A stretch of 64,000 nucleotides of DNA. It comes from Emydura subglobosa (lineage: Eukaryota; Chordata; Testudines; Chelidae). The translations under genes and the position numbers were made by a program. The notes beneath the pieces were generated by a model. The model was not told the origin of the DNA, ran no database searches, and was given only the letters and a program-made list of their open reading frames with translations. Shown here piece after piece: positions 1 to 9,933 of the stretch. The stretch lies in contig ML679974.1 in NCBI GenBank assembly GCA_007922225.1, positions 1,057,657 through 1,121,656 of the forward strand, in the 5' to 3' direction. Every line of letters begins with the position of its first letter. Position 1 is the stretch's first letter.

Positions 1-600
1 CTTTTGAAAAATGGGTCCAAAGTCCCCAGTACCTGGAACCACTAGGATAAAATTTAAGTGCACATCAAATTTGGAGATAAACCAAGACAAAAGAAAACTG
101 GATGTAATTAAAATTCATAAAATGCAGGCATTCTTTATTGCAATACACAGGCCATGCTCCCACTCAGTGCACAGTAACTGCCCTTTGAGGTTACCTACCA
201 AAGATACTGTGTGAACACAGGAAATATCCTCCTACATGCATACTGTGGTTTGATCCTGACCCAAACTCTCCAATTCCAGCTAGATGTTACCTCCCAATGG
301 AGCAGAGCAGAGCAGAGCAGAGTCTTGATCTCCCGTGAGTCCTGAGTGTCATTTTTTAAACTCAAAGGAAGAAGAAACACTATTATTCTCAACGCAAGTC
401 TGTGGGTGTTGCCCTGCCATTGGCAAAATGCATGAAAATCAGAGAATTCTCTAACAATCATCAATCAAACATCATCATTTCTTCAAAGACTCAAGAATCC
501 AGACAGTTAACTCCTGGAAAATGTAGTCTATAAGTAGAGGCCCAAATCCTGCATCTCTGTGCACCCATAATGGATCATAATGAGATGTTATGGAGGGTTG
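1..600. other. Non-coding stretch, nothing recognised
   Basis: No coding region, RNA gene or named repeat could be recognised. A short AGAGC tandem repeat lies at about 301-322. The open frames here are short and show no family resemblance. Confidence 0.5.
301..322. repeat. (AGAGC)n microsatellite
   Basis: About four and a half tandem copies of AGAGC are visible directly. Confidence 0.85.
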
Positions 601-1340
601 GCTCAAAGTCTCCTTGTAGCAAGGGGGCATGGCCTCCCTCAGAAACTGAGGAGGACAACCATCTGTCCCCTACTGGGTGGAGCCAGGAAGACCACGCCCA
701 CCCCACCAGAATCAGAGGGGCAGGACAGGACGTGGAAGTATAAAGGGTGGGCCTTCTAGCTCAGCTGAAAGAGAGCCGCCAGAGAAAGATGTTCACCCGC
801 TACTGGGTGTTGAACCTGAAGAGGACCTCTGCTGCACCAATGACTTGCCTGACTCATCAGAGCTGCCAGATGCCAAGGAGCTAGTGGGTCTACCACTGAC
901 GATGTATCCCAGAGAGACAGAGGATGACCCCTGGAGCCAGGTACACCCCAAGAGGAGGGGAGGAAGTGGCTCAGGGACAGTCAATTATAGTCTGGCTGCA
1001 TTGCTGCCTGAACAGAGGTCAGGATGTTGCGGCTAAATCCACTCTGCCATTGCTGGGACCCGGTGGAGCAGGGTAGGCCTGGGTCCCTCTACCCCCTTCT
1101 GCCAACCCCCCCTGGGATGGCAGCCTTTCCACATTAGGCCAAAAATCCTGCATTGGTCTATCATCCACCAGAGCTAGGACACTAGTCTGATTGCTGTCTC
1201 TGCCTTGCCTAGAGGGCCAGGGCCTCAGAGACAGCTAATTCCCTGTTTGATCTTGCCTCCATAAGTGTGACAGTGAGGGGGCATGGCCTCTCACGGAGAC
1301 TGACAAGGAGGGACGGCCATGCAGTCCTACACTGCTGCAG
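600..1340 (+). repeat. GC-rich interspersed repeat with TATA-like box, LTR-like or unclassified
   Basis: This stretch holds a TATAAA-like box at about 738. A segment near 1056-1100 containing GGGACCC then GGGTCCCTC closely resembles 60146-60185, where another TATAAA-like box (CATAAAA) lies about 280 bases upstream, against about 320 here. The two sites therefore look like copies of one repeat family. The motif GGGGGCATGGCCTC occurs at about 623 and again at about 1274, each followed by similar sequence, so one unit may be partly duplicated in tandem. An LTR is possible because of the promoter-like box, but no terminal TG...CA pair, primer-binding site or target duplication could be fixed. The 119-codon open frame inside it has no recognisable domain and is not called a gene. 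Confidence 0.45.
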
Positions 1341-3919
1341 ACTTAGGTTCCAAGTAGCCTTTTGAAACAGGAAGAGAAGGGTGATTACACGTGAAAGGCC
1401 AGCTAGACTTGGTCACAGAGGGGCATGTGCCTGCAGCAATTGTCAGGGAGCAGTTTTGACATTACACACACAGTGATGAAATGGGCTGCAGCTCCCAGAA
1501 CACAATCATGGTCTCACGTGTGTCAACAGGGTGGCCACCTGTTCTGCTCGGTCTCAGTCCTCACTACTGGAGGAGAGGAGAGGGCGGAAGAGATGTTGCC
1601 TAGTGAGATTTTCCTTCACTGTCCGAGGAGTAAATTCTGGCCCAGTAACTGGTGGTCTGTTTGCCCCAATCTGTGCAGATCTGGTATGAATCTTGGGGCG
1701 TACTTGCCTATGTGGGTGAGAGGAAGTGCAGAGCTCTCCTGTTTGAGGAGAGGAGGAGAGTGGTTTAATGATGAGATCAACATTGTAAAAGAGGCTGCAG
1801 AGAGAGAGACCTGAAGGCAATGAAAGTTGGAGAGCTTTAGAGCTGGACATGATGTTTCTAAAATATCTGTAACAATTCACCCTGAAGACCTTGCGAAAAT
1901 GATGCTTTGGGGCTCGCCTGAGCTTTGCTGACTTTTGGCAGCTATGCTGTGCCCTGGAATCAGCTATCAACTGTGCTACAAGAGCAGCAGATTCTCTCCT
2001 GCCATAACAGAGCTGAAGCAGTGCAGTTGAGCCTCACTCATGCATGTCCCCATGAAACCAAACGGCCATGTTTTATGTCGCTCATGTAGGAGTGAAATTA
2101 GTCCCCTTCCTGGCGAATGGGTATGCCACAAATGATCCAAGTAGCATGCCATCCACACCCTGGGGCAAATCTGAGCTCTTATTGCACACTTTGGGAGGAG
2201 GTTGTGTGCAGCTGGTCATGTATTCCGAGTCCCCACATGATTACTGTGCTTTGGTGGGTGTCTTGCCAGTGGAGTCTTTCACTGATTATTTATAGTCCGT
2301 CCAAATGAGAGATGAGGACTCCATCTTATAAACTCCCCATTAAAGGTCCTTCTCCAGAGAAGACCCTGTTTCATAGTAACCTGGGACCCCACACCAAGGG
2401 CAGGAAGGGACTCTCTGAAGAACCCATGAATGGTGTTTGTTTGCCCAGAGGGGGAGAGATGGAGATTCCTACTTATACTGCCCATCAGCTAACAGCATTG
2501 GAACAGGCAGAAGGATCTTTCTTCAGCTGCCAGTCTATAATGAGAATATAAATATGCTTTGCTTGGTACTTGTCTTGTCCCTTCCTCTTCCCTTTCCCAA
2601 CACAAAATGGTGTGGTGTTCCCTGGGAGGGGAGACTGTGGATTGACCAACTCCAGAGCTGCCCTGATCCCCATCATACACAACGCCCCACTGAGCTTTCC
2701 TTCTCCCTCTGTCTCCAGTTTGATTACTCCATGGAAAACAGCCCTGGAGCAGAGGAAGGGAAGTTAGTGCCCAAGGGAGCAGCGCTGGGAAGGGAAAAGG
2801 CACAGGTCTGGGATGGGCAGTAGTGGCTCTTGGGGACAGAAACCTGGCACAGGGCTCAGAGGGAAACGGGAGCTCAGCGCTGACTGCTGAGAAGCAATGG
2901 AACAAGGCACGCCCCACTATTGTATCCAGAGGAGCATGGCAGCTCCCGAGCAGCACCACATACAGGGAGTGACCAAGGCAAACCCTAACCCTTCCCTCTC
3001 CCCTCCAGCACAAGAGCGACCCAGTGTGATCAGGAACTGAAATGTCTCCCAACATTCTTCCACACACTGTTTTCTTCTGTGCTGGAAAGTTCTTAACACT
3101 CCTGTTGGAGAGCATCCCTGCGGCATTGCGTGGCCAAGTGAGACTCTGAGTGATTGCATGGTGTTTTCTAATCCTGGGGCAAGTGGAGCTTCCCACAGCA
3201 CTGAGTAGCCACAGGTCCTGAACTCCCTTCTCACCCCGAGGTGAGGGCTGAGCCATGGCGCTGGGGGAAGGTTGCCCTGCTGAGAGACTTATTGGACACC
3301 ATTTATATGTGCCTAGAACTTTACAGATATTGCAAAGACTTGGGGACAGATCCTGAACTGCTGTAACCCAGCATAACTCCATGGACTTCTTCCTGGTCTA
3401 TAGCAGATGAGGATCTGACCAAGGACCTTGCCCTGACACCTTTACACTCTACCTTAGAAAGACTGGGCGACCATACACCCTGGGGGAGGAGCAGGAGGGA
3501 GGTCGGATGTGGAATGGCTTAGACAGCAGCAGAGTCCTGACCCTGGGGTTTTGACAGATCATAGGTCTTAGTGGGGAGTTGTCTTTGTTTCACCACTGAA
3601 ATATTCTGACTTTGGTGGCTCTCCCTTGGAAGGCTTCATGGGAGATGCTCAATTTGAGTGAAGAGAAAGGTGCTCAGGTGGCACCCAAGAGACGAGGGAG
3701 AGCTTCAAGTGCAGAGGGTGCAAAGAGAAGGGAGGAAGCAAACAAAGGAGACAGGATGCTTGAAGGCAGTGAGAGGGGAAGGGAGGAGAGAAAAGACACG
3801 GGTGGAGCTGTGCAGGACCTGGATGGGGAAGACTAGATGCTTGTGCTTGATACATAAGGTGAAGGATCTGAATGGAGGAGTGATGTGGTCTGAGCAGCTG
3901 GAGAGGAGGCAGGCTTTGT
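1341..3919. other. Non-coding stretch, nothing recognised
   Basis: Several open frames of up to about 300 codons overlap on both strands, but none shows a recognisable domain, a plausible splice structure or a repeat-family protein signature. No repeat was identified with confidence. Confidence 0.45.
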
Positions 3920-3927
3920 TAGTGAAT

Positions 3928-4399
3928 CAGTGGCGTACTGTGGGTCTCCGGTGCCTGAGGGCCAGTGCTTGCATTTGTGCCCCCCCATTGGCAGCAGCAC
4001 CTTGTGAGAGGGTCTGTGGGGGTGGTGGGTGCAGGTGGGGAGCAGGAGTGATGGGGCAGATGCCTCTGGGCTGCCTGGTGGCGGGGGGCATGACGAGCTG
4101 TGCCCCGGAGCCCCGCCATTAGGTTGGCTCCCTGGCCCCTGCACGGCCGGGGTCCCGGTGGTTCCCTTGTTGCGCCCAATGCAGGGGTGGAGGGGCTGGG
4201 AGGACGCTTGCTCCCCCCACAGAAGGAGTTCTTGGCTGCCAGCAGGCCTGAGCTGGGGTCTGCGCGGCTACTGGGTATTTCAAAGCCCAGTGGCTTCTGG
4301 CTGCCTGCAACAGCTGGGGGCGGCTCTGAGGAGGAGGGCCCAGCTGGCGCTCCTCCCCTCCCCCCAGGCCAGCCCCCTCCACCCGTCAGTACGCCACTG
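3928..4399. mobile_element. GC-rich hAT-type MITE with perfect TIRs and TSD
   Basis: The element begins with CAGTGGCGTACTG and ends with the exact reverse complement CAGTACGCCACTG. It is flanked on both sides by TAGTGAAT (3920-3927 and 4400-4407), a perfect 8-bp target-site duplication. Ends starting with CAG and 8-bp duplications are the hallmark of the hAT superfamily. The 472-bp interior is GC-rich and carries no transposase, so it is non-autonomous and must have been moved in trans. Open frames across it (such as 4029-4409) are composition artefacts. Confidence 0.9.
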
Positions 4400-4407
4400 T
4401 AGTGAAT

Positions 4408-5024
4408 AGAGAAGAGCGAAGGGAGAAGTGGGGAGGAGGAGGTGTCAGAGGTGAATGGGGGAGATTATCAAGGCATTTGTGGGTGGGAATGGTGAGAAGA
4501 CGGCAGGTTTTAGAGAGGTTGTTGAGGGAGAACTGGGTGGCATGTGGAGAAGACGAGGTGTTGAACATGGCACTGAGTTTGCTGGGGAGGAGACACGAGT
4601 TACAGACAGTAATGGAGGGCTAGAGGGAAGTGAGTTTCAGTTTTGCGTTGGAGTTGGTGGCAGCACATCCAGGAAGAGCAGTAGGAAGATGGTCTGAGTT
4701 GTGAGAATGGGCAGAGAGGGCCAGGTGAGTTCACTCTCCAGAGCTGTCAATCAGGTCCTTGTCAGAACCATCCTAGACAATGTCACAAGCTCATCCAAAG
4801 CTGCAGGCTGCTACTGTTGCTCAAAAAGGTGCAAAGAAGGGGATGGCAGCCAGGGTTGTTTTCTCACTGTCCCTGTTATGTTGTGTGTACTGGGGGAAGC
4901 AGAGGACTAATTCTTTGGTGTAAGTGGGAGATAGCCCCAAACCAGAGAGAGCTGGAACAGCCAATCCCCAGCTATTGTCAGCTTCAACCAGCTGTGGCCA
5001 AACTCCAAAACTAGAAAGGAACCA
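4408..5024. other. Non-coding purine-rich stretch
   Basis: The first part (about 4400-4700) is G- and A-rich. No gene or known repeat was recognised. Confidence 0.4.
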
Positions 5025-5325
5025 TCCTTGTATAGAGCGAGATCTATCGCTGACTCACTGTGTGACTTTGGGCAAGTCATTAGGGCCTGATCCAATGCCC
5101 ATTCAAATCAATGGAAAGACTCCCATGGGAAAGCTAGTGAACTTTTGATCAGGCCCTCCATCTCTCCGTGTCTCAGTTTCCCGTCTGTAAAGGGAGGTGA
5201 TAACACTGCCTTTCTGCTAACTCTTGTGTATTTAGGCTTCTCTTGCTATGGATATCTACAGCAGCTAGCACAAAGGGGCCCCGATCTTGGTTGAGGTGTC
5301 TAGGTGCTGTAATACAGATAAACAT
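5025..5325 (+). repeat. MIR/CORE-SINE copy with L2-like tail, split by a MITE
   Basis: The segment GTGTGACTTTGGGCAAGTCA matches the classic MIR phrase, and the core resumes at about 5161 with GTCTCAGTTTCCCGTCTGTAAA. The two halves are separated by a short palindromic element at 5083-5156. Downstream, the segment with CTAGGTGCTGTAATACAGATAAA resembles the 3' tail common on sauropsid MIR/L2-related SINEs. The boundaries are approximate. Confidence 0.75.
5083..5156. mobile_element. Short palindromic MITE inserted into a MIR
   Basis: The insert starts GGGCCTGATC and ends GATCAGGCCC, a perfect 10-bp inverted terminal repeat. The interior includes ATTCAAATCAATGG, as in the abundant sauropsid palindromic MITEs. 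It interrupts a recognisable MIR, which marks it as a younger insertion. Related copies lie at 15263-15395, 61553-61610 and 62963-63104. Confidence 0.75.
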
Positions 5326-5329
5326 ATAT

Positions 5330-6100
5330 TTGCTCTCTGCCTCCTTGCTTACTGGGGGAGTGTTCAGATGTCAGCATCTGTACCAGAGAGAGGCAAGGTT
5401 TCTCAGTCTAAGAATGGTTTGTCTCTCCCCATCAGGTTAAAAAAAGCAAAACCAAACCTTTCCCATTAACTTTCAGGGGCTCTTTTTTCCCATCTGAAGG
5501 TATTTTTAACTAGGGCTCTCAGGAGTATTTCACTATGTCAGCTTGGGAAGTATGTAGCCTGGGATCCAAGACTTCCATAATTGTTTGTTGGGAAGCAAAT
5601 GGCTGCAGCTGCTATTAGCGTGGCATGCCTGCAGGCTCACTCACTGATAACCCTCCACCAGGTACCTCTGCCAGCCAGGGGCACCGCAGGGATCAGCAGC
5701 ATGAAATCCTTCCTTAGTAAATGTAAATGCACGTAAAGAAATATGCTGGCTTCTGTTCCCTAATGCTGGTCACAATCCGAAGCATGGATTTGCCCCTCAC
5801 ACACAGGGTCTCCCTTGCCATTATAAACTGGTGCCAGGAGCTTTCGTCAGTGCCATTTACCTGTGACTGAAGATGCCGATAGTGGTGTTGCCCATATCCT
5901 GTACCACTGAAGTCATCCACAGAGAGGGGTCATCTCCATGCAGTGCTCAGGGGAGCTCAGTGAAATCTCCACCTGATCCCCACATTGAGAGGAAAGCATA
6001 CTGCAGAACTGGCTATATCTAGTGGAGGGGCTAATTAAAGACCAAGGATCGCAATATGATCTCACACTTGTCCTAATGGCTCAAAATTCTTCCAAGTTCA
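5330..6100. other. Non-coding stretch, nothing recognised
   Basis: No gene or repeat family was recognised between the MIR copy and the LINE remnant that follows. Confidence 0.4.
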
Positions 6101-6149
6101 ATGTGCTGCTGGGAAGGGTGTCAGTCATCTCCATGGTATTCCTCCCTCT

Positions 6150-7830
6150 CTTCCTGAGAATCTGCGGAGGCTGAGGTGCCAGGAAGCTGAGCAGGGGATT
6201 ACACAGATGGTCCTTTCCTCCTGTGCGTTTTAGCCTGCTGCTAAATGCACCCCCAATTTCTTTGGACCCTGATATTAAGGCCACTGCTGAGCTGACCCAT
6301 TCTGCACAAAATGATCCTGGGGATTTCACTATGGATGAAATCCACAGAGCTGTAAAGAAGCTTAAGGGAAACAAGGTGTCAGGAATCGGTGGAATTCCTG
6401 CGGAACTGTTAACAAGTGCTGGACTAGCTAGTCTTTTGTGGCTGCAGATGCTGTTCAGTATCATCTGGAGAACAGAGCTGGTCCTGTCCGATTGGCAAAA
6501 GGCACTGTTTTACTGCTTTGGCAGCATAAAGGCAGCAAATGAGATTGTTACAAACTATTGCAGCATTCCTCTTCTATCATCCCTGGGAAAGTTGTTGTTT
6601 TCTTCTTGTTGGCCTGAGCTGCTGCTAATGAGCTAGAGAATACAACAACAAGCTGGCTTCATGCCTGGCTGTTCCAGGTGGAGCAAATCTTTACAGCGCA
6701 CTGAGAAGGCCTGAGAATTCAAACACTGGCTCACATTTCGTTTGTAGATATCAAGGCCACATCTGACTGTGTTGACAGGGAATCACTTTGGCTGATTTTG
6801 AAATTCACAGGCCTTCCTGACAAGCTTTGTAGAATGTTCTGTCTTCTATATGATGACTCCTCAAGCTGTGTTCTTGTAAATAGGAAAAGAATCGTCTTCT
6901 TCTGAATTAGGTTGGGCATTCAACAAGGATGCATTGCCACCCCAGAACGCTCCAATACTGTCATAGACTGTGCTTGACCAGACACTAAATAAATGCATTT
7001 TAAGCATATGCCTGGATGATAAGAACCTCACCAACATTGATTTGTCTGATGTTATAGTGTAGTTGTTGAACCAATGGATGAGATAGTTGCAGTATTGAAA
7101 GCCCAGGAAAGCTCAGTGGCAAAAGTCAGTCTGAAAATTACTTGGGGTAAAACCAAAATTCTTCCAGTTGGCGATTTCGAACACTCTGCATGCTCTAGCA
7201 TCAATCCAGACTGTCTGTGATTTCTGTCTGTTGTTGATAACGTGGGCAGCCTCGAGAAAGAACTTGAAGTCCACGCTGCAAAAGTATCATCAGGGATGGG
7301 GTGCCTCATTAAGAATGTCTTTCACAAACCAATCACCCTGATGAGTAGAGAGATGAAGCTGAAGATATATAATGATCTGGTGTTCAATATCTGACCTACT
7401 GGACTGAAACATGACTCCCCACCGTCAAGACTAAAAAGAAGTTGGACTTCATGGAGATTAAACCTCTCCGAATGACCGAAAACACCAAATGGTACAAACT
7501 CAAGTTGAATTAAGAGATCCGTTTTCTAACTAAACAGATCCCACCCTCTCAAACAGTTGCCCAGCGCTCTCTAAGATGGTATGGTCATTTGTTTCAAATG
7601 CCTGCTAACTTCCCTGAGAGAATCATCTTTGACTTTGACCCAGTGAAAACACGATGGAAAACACCTCTCCCCCGAAAGACCTTAAACATGATGGCGGATG
7701 ACATCAATTGATACCTGTCCCTCACAGGCATCGTACATCGTAACATGCAAGATTTGGCTCAGGACAGAACATCATGTAAGCAAATAATGTATTCTGTGAC
7801 CTGTATGATGTCCAAACAGCAGCACTAGAT
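6150..7830 (+). pseudogene. Decayed non-LTR retrotransposon (APE-type LINE) reverse transcriptase
   Basis: The longest fragment, at 6223-6636, reads EIHRAVKKLKGNKVSG then GIPAELL and DWQKALFY, which is the start of a LINE reverse transcriptase (normally AIKKLKN-K..G.DGIPAELLK and DWK.. motifs). In shifting frames downstream come QQAGFMPG, FVDIKATSDCVDRESLW (the first catalytic-aspartate region) and LGIQQGC. Near 7570-7640 the C-terminal phrase RSLRWYGHLFQMP appears, typical of this class. The element would normally encode an endonuclease/RT that copies its own RNA at a nicked target. This copy has many frameshifts and stops and lacks a recognisable endonuclease part, so it is an old 5'-truncated relic. 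I place it among RTE/Jockey/L2-like clades and cannot choose between them; it is clearly not CR1 like its neighbours. Confidence 0.75.
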
Positions 7831-8589
7831 CTAACCATTTCAGTGTATCAACCGGATTATGAGAGCAGTATATACCTCATTCAATGGGAGTCGAATCCTC
7901 ACCCAGATTTCTTTCTCCTAGCCCTTGTCTCACTGGTATTTCTGCATGACGAAGAGATGCATGGGAGCCTAAGGCAGCAGGAATCTAGACTCAAATATCC
8001 AAAAGTGGCCTCTGACTTTGAGTGCATCGGTTTTGGGTGCTCAGCTTGACACACCTTGGTGCTAGTTTTCAGAGGAACTGAGCATTTACCACTCCTAAAC
8101 TGTTACAAATTAAAGTGTCACATTCAAAAGGCAGCCCTTAGTGTTTACAAGCTTCCTACTCTGAGGAACTGGATATTCGAAAGCTGAGAGAGGGGAATGG
8201 AGGTTAGATCAGCTGGAGTCACGCTAAGTCAGAGTTCCTTGGGAACGTCAGCTTGGATGGGGAAATCAGAACCAAGCATGAAATGGAAATAAACAAGGTG
8301 GGAAGGATCAATGGGAAAGGCTAGTGGGCTGAAAATGAGTGCCAGGTGCCAAAGCGATGTTGGAGAATAAGAAGGACTTTAAAGGACACATCAGGAGAAA
8401 AAGAAATACCACAGTGAAAGCAAGTCCACTGATGATCAATAAAAGGGTTGAAACCCATGATCCTGACATTGAATCCCCCCATGCTGTCCCTTAAGCCCCA
8501 CTGAAGTCAATGGGACTTGCAATAGATGCAAGGATTCTTTTGCAGAGATCTGATTACAGAGATCAGGGTCTGCTTTTGAACTCAGTCTT
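7831..8589. other. Non-coding stretch with a possible decayed palindromic MITE
   Basis: Around 8490-8580 the sequence CCACTGAAGTCAATGGGACTTG followed later by GAGATCAGGGT resembles the interior and end of the palindromic CAGGGCC-type MITEs. Nothing else was recognised. Confidence 0.35.
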
Positions 8590-8877
8590 TAACCAGAAGG
8601 ACAAATCATGGAGCAGGTCCTTAAGGAATCCATTTTAAGGCACTTGGAAGAGAGAAAGGTGATATACCTTGACTTTAGCAAAGCTTTTGATACGGTCTCT
8701 CACAGTATTCTTATCAGCAAGTTAAAGAAGTATGGGTTGGATGAATGGACTATAAAATGGATAGAGAACTGGCTAGAGCAGGGGTTCTCAACCGGTGGTA
8801 CGCGGAAGTCGGCTAGGTGGTACGTGAGGGAAAACTCGCCGCCGATTCCGCCGCCGAATCCCCCTCTCACCTCCGCC

Positions 8878-9120
8878 GATAAACCCTGCCGCTGCCGAAT
8901 CCCCCCCCTTGCTGCCACCGAAAAACCCTGCCGCCGCCGATTCCCCCCCCTTGCCGCCGCCGATAAACCCCTCCGNNNNNNNNNNNNNNNNNNNNNNNNN
9001 NNNNNNNNNNNNNNNNNNNNNNNNNNNNNNNNNNNNNNNNNNNNNNNNNNNNNNNNNNNNNNNNNNNNNNNNNNNCCCCCCCCCCGCCGCGAAACCCATT
9101 TGCCGCCGCAGAGAAACTGC
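8878..9120. repeat. 42-bp GC-rich tandem repeat running into an assembly gap
   Basis: The block AAACCCTGCCG recurs with starts near 8881, 8923 and 8965, an exact spacing of 42 bases. Similar CCGCCG-rich sequence continues past the gap to about 9120. Because 42 is a multiple of three, the array keeps an open frame on both strands, which explains the spurious proline/arginine-rich open frames across it. Confidence 0.85.
8976..9075. other. Assembly gap of 100 Ns
   Basis: Exactly 100 unknown bases are given, a customary placeholder for a gap of unknown size. It sits inside the GC-rich minisatellite, the likely reason assembly failed. Confidence 0.97.
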
Positions 9121-9933
9121 GCCGCCGCCAAAAGTCCCATCCTCTCTGCCGCCGAAAACTGGGAAACGGCGGCAGGGTTTCGGCGGAGGGCATCGATCCC
9201 TCCACGCAACCCCGCCATTTTACCGAGTCCTACTCGGGCCAGGTACAGTCAGGTGAAGCGGTACTTGACCCAACTGTACCTGACCCGAGTGGTACTCTGT
9301 AAAAAAAAAGGTTGAGAACCGCTGGGCTAGATCATAGGGCTCAACGAGTAGTGATCAATGGTTCCATGTTTAGCTGGCAACCGGTCACAAGCGGAGTGCC
9401 CCAAGGGTCGGTCCTGGGGCCGGTATTGTTCAACATCTTTATTAATGATCTGGAGGACGGGGTAGATTGCACCCTCAGCAAGTTTGCGGACGACACTAAG
9501 CTGGGGGGAGTGGTAGAAACCCTGGAAGGTAGGGATAGGATACAGAAGGACCTAAACAAAGTGGAGGATTGGGCCAAAAGAAATCTAATGAGGTTCAACA
9601 AAGATAAGTGCAGAGTCCTCCACTTAGGAAGGAAGAATCCCATGCACAGCTATAGACTGGGGACCGACGAGCTGGGCAGCAGCTCTGCAGAAAAGGACCT
9701 GGGGGTAACAGTGGATAAAAAGCTGGTTATGAGTCGTCAGTGTGCCCTGGTTGTCAAGAAGGCTAATAGCATATTGGGCTGCATTAGGAGGGGCATTTCC
9801 AGCAGGTCACGGGAAGTGATTATTCCCCTCTATTCGGCATTGGTGAGGCTGCATTTAGAATATTGTGTCCAGTTTTGGGCCCCCCACTACAAAAAGGATG
9901 TGGACAAGCTGGAGAGAGTGCAGCGGAGGGCAT

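Larger units (their letters stand above)
8779..9324. mobile_element. hAT-type MITE inserted in CR1, containing a minisatellite and an assembly gap
   Basis: The insert begins CAGGGGTTCTCAACC and ends GGTTGAGAACCGCTG, a 15-bp inverted repeat with one mismatch. It is flanked by GGCTAGAG (8771-8778) and GGCTAGAT (9325-9332), an 8-bp target duplication with one difference. These features mark a non-autonomous hAT element. The interior holds CCG-rich 42-bp tandem units and 100 Ns. The true length is therefore unknown. Confidence 0.9.
8590..9933 (+). pseudogene. CR1 LINE ORF2 fragment, split by a hAT MITE
   Basis: Two pieces of one CR1 reverse transcriptase flank an insertion. The left piece (8590-8778) ends with [13 protein letters not shown] and [10 protein letters not shown]. 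The right piece (9325-9933) resumes with [30 protein letters not shown] and the catalytic FADDTKLGG, then the thumb and C-terminal region through RPHLEYC-like and KLERVQRRA motifs. CR1 normally copies its RNA by target-primed reverse transcription. The left piece also jumps from an upstream block ending ERKVI straight to YLDF, omitting roughly 35 residues that family members carry between two VI pairs, so it has an internal deletion. The match stops abruptly at about 9933, before the usual 3' UTR. The copy is defective, but its right-hand frame is still open for over 200 codons, implying moderate age. Confidence 0.92.

Noticed and set aside
677..1036. 119-codon open frame as a host gene
   Set aside because: It lies inside a repeat also present near 60 kb, starts without supporting exon structure and shows no recognisable domain.
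8878..9120. CRISPR array
   Set aside because: The units are directly adjacent 42-base repeats without unique spacers, in a vertebrate MITE.
8608..9315. 235-codon open frame as a proline/arginine-rich protein
   Set aside because: It fuses CR1 sequence, a MITE minisatellite with 42-base units and 100 Ns. The open frame is an artefact.
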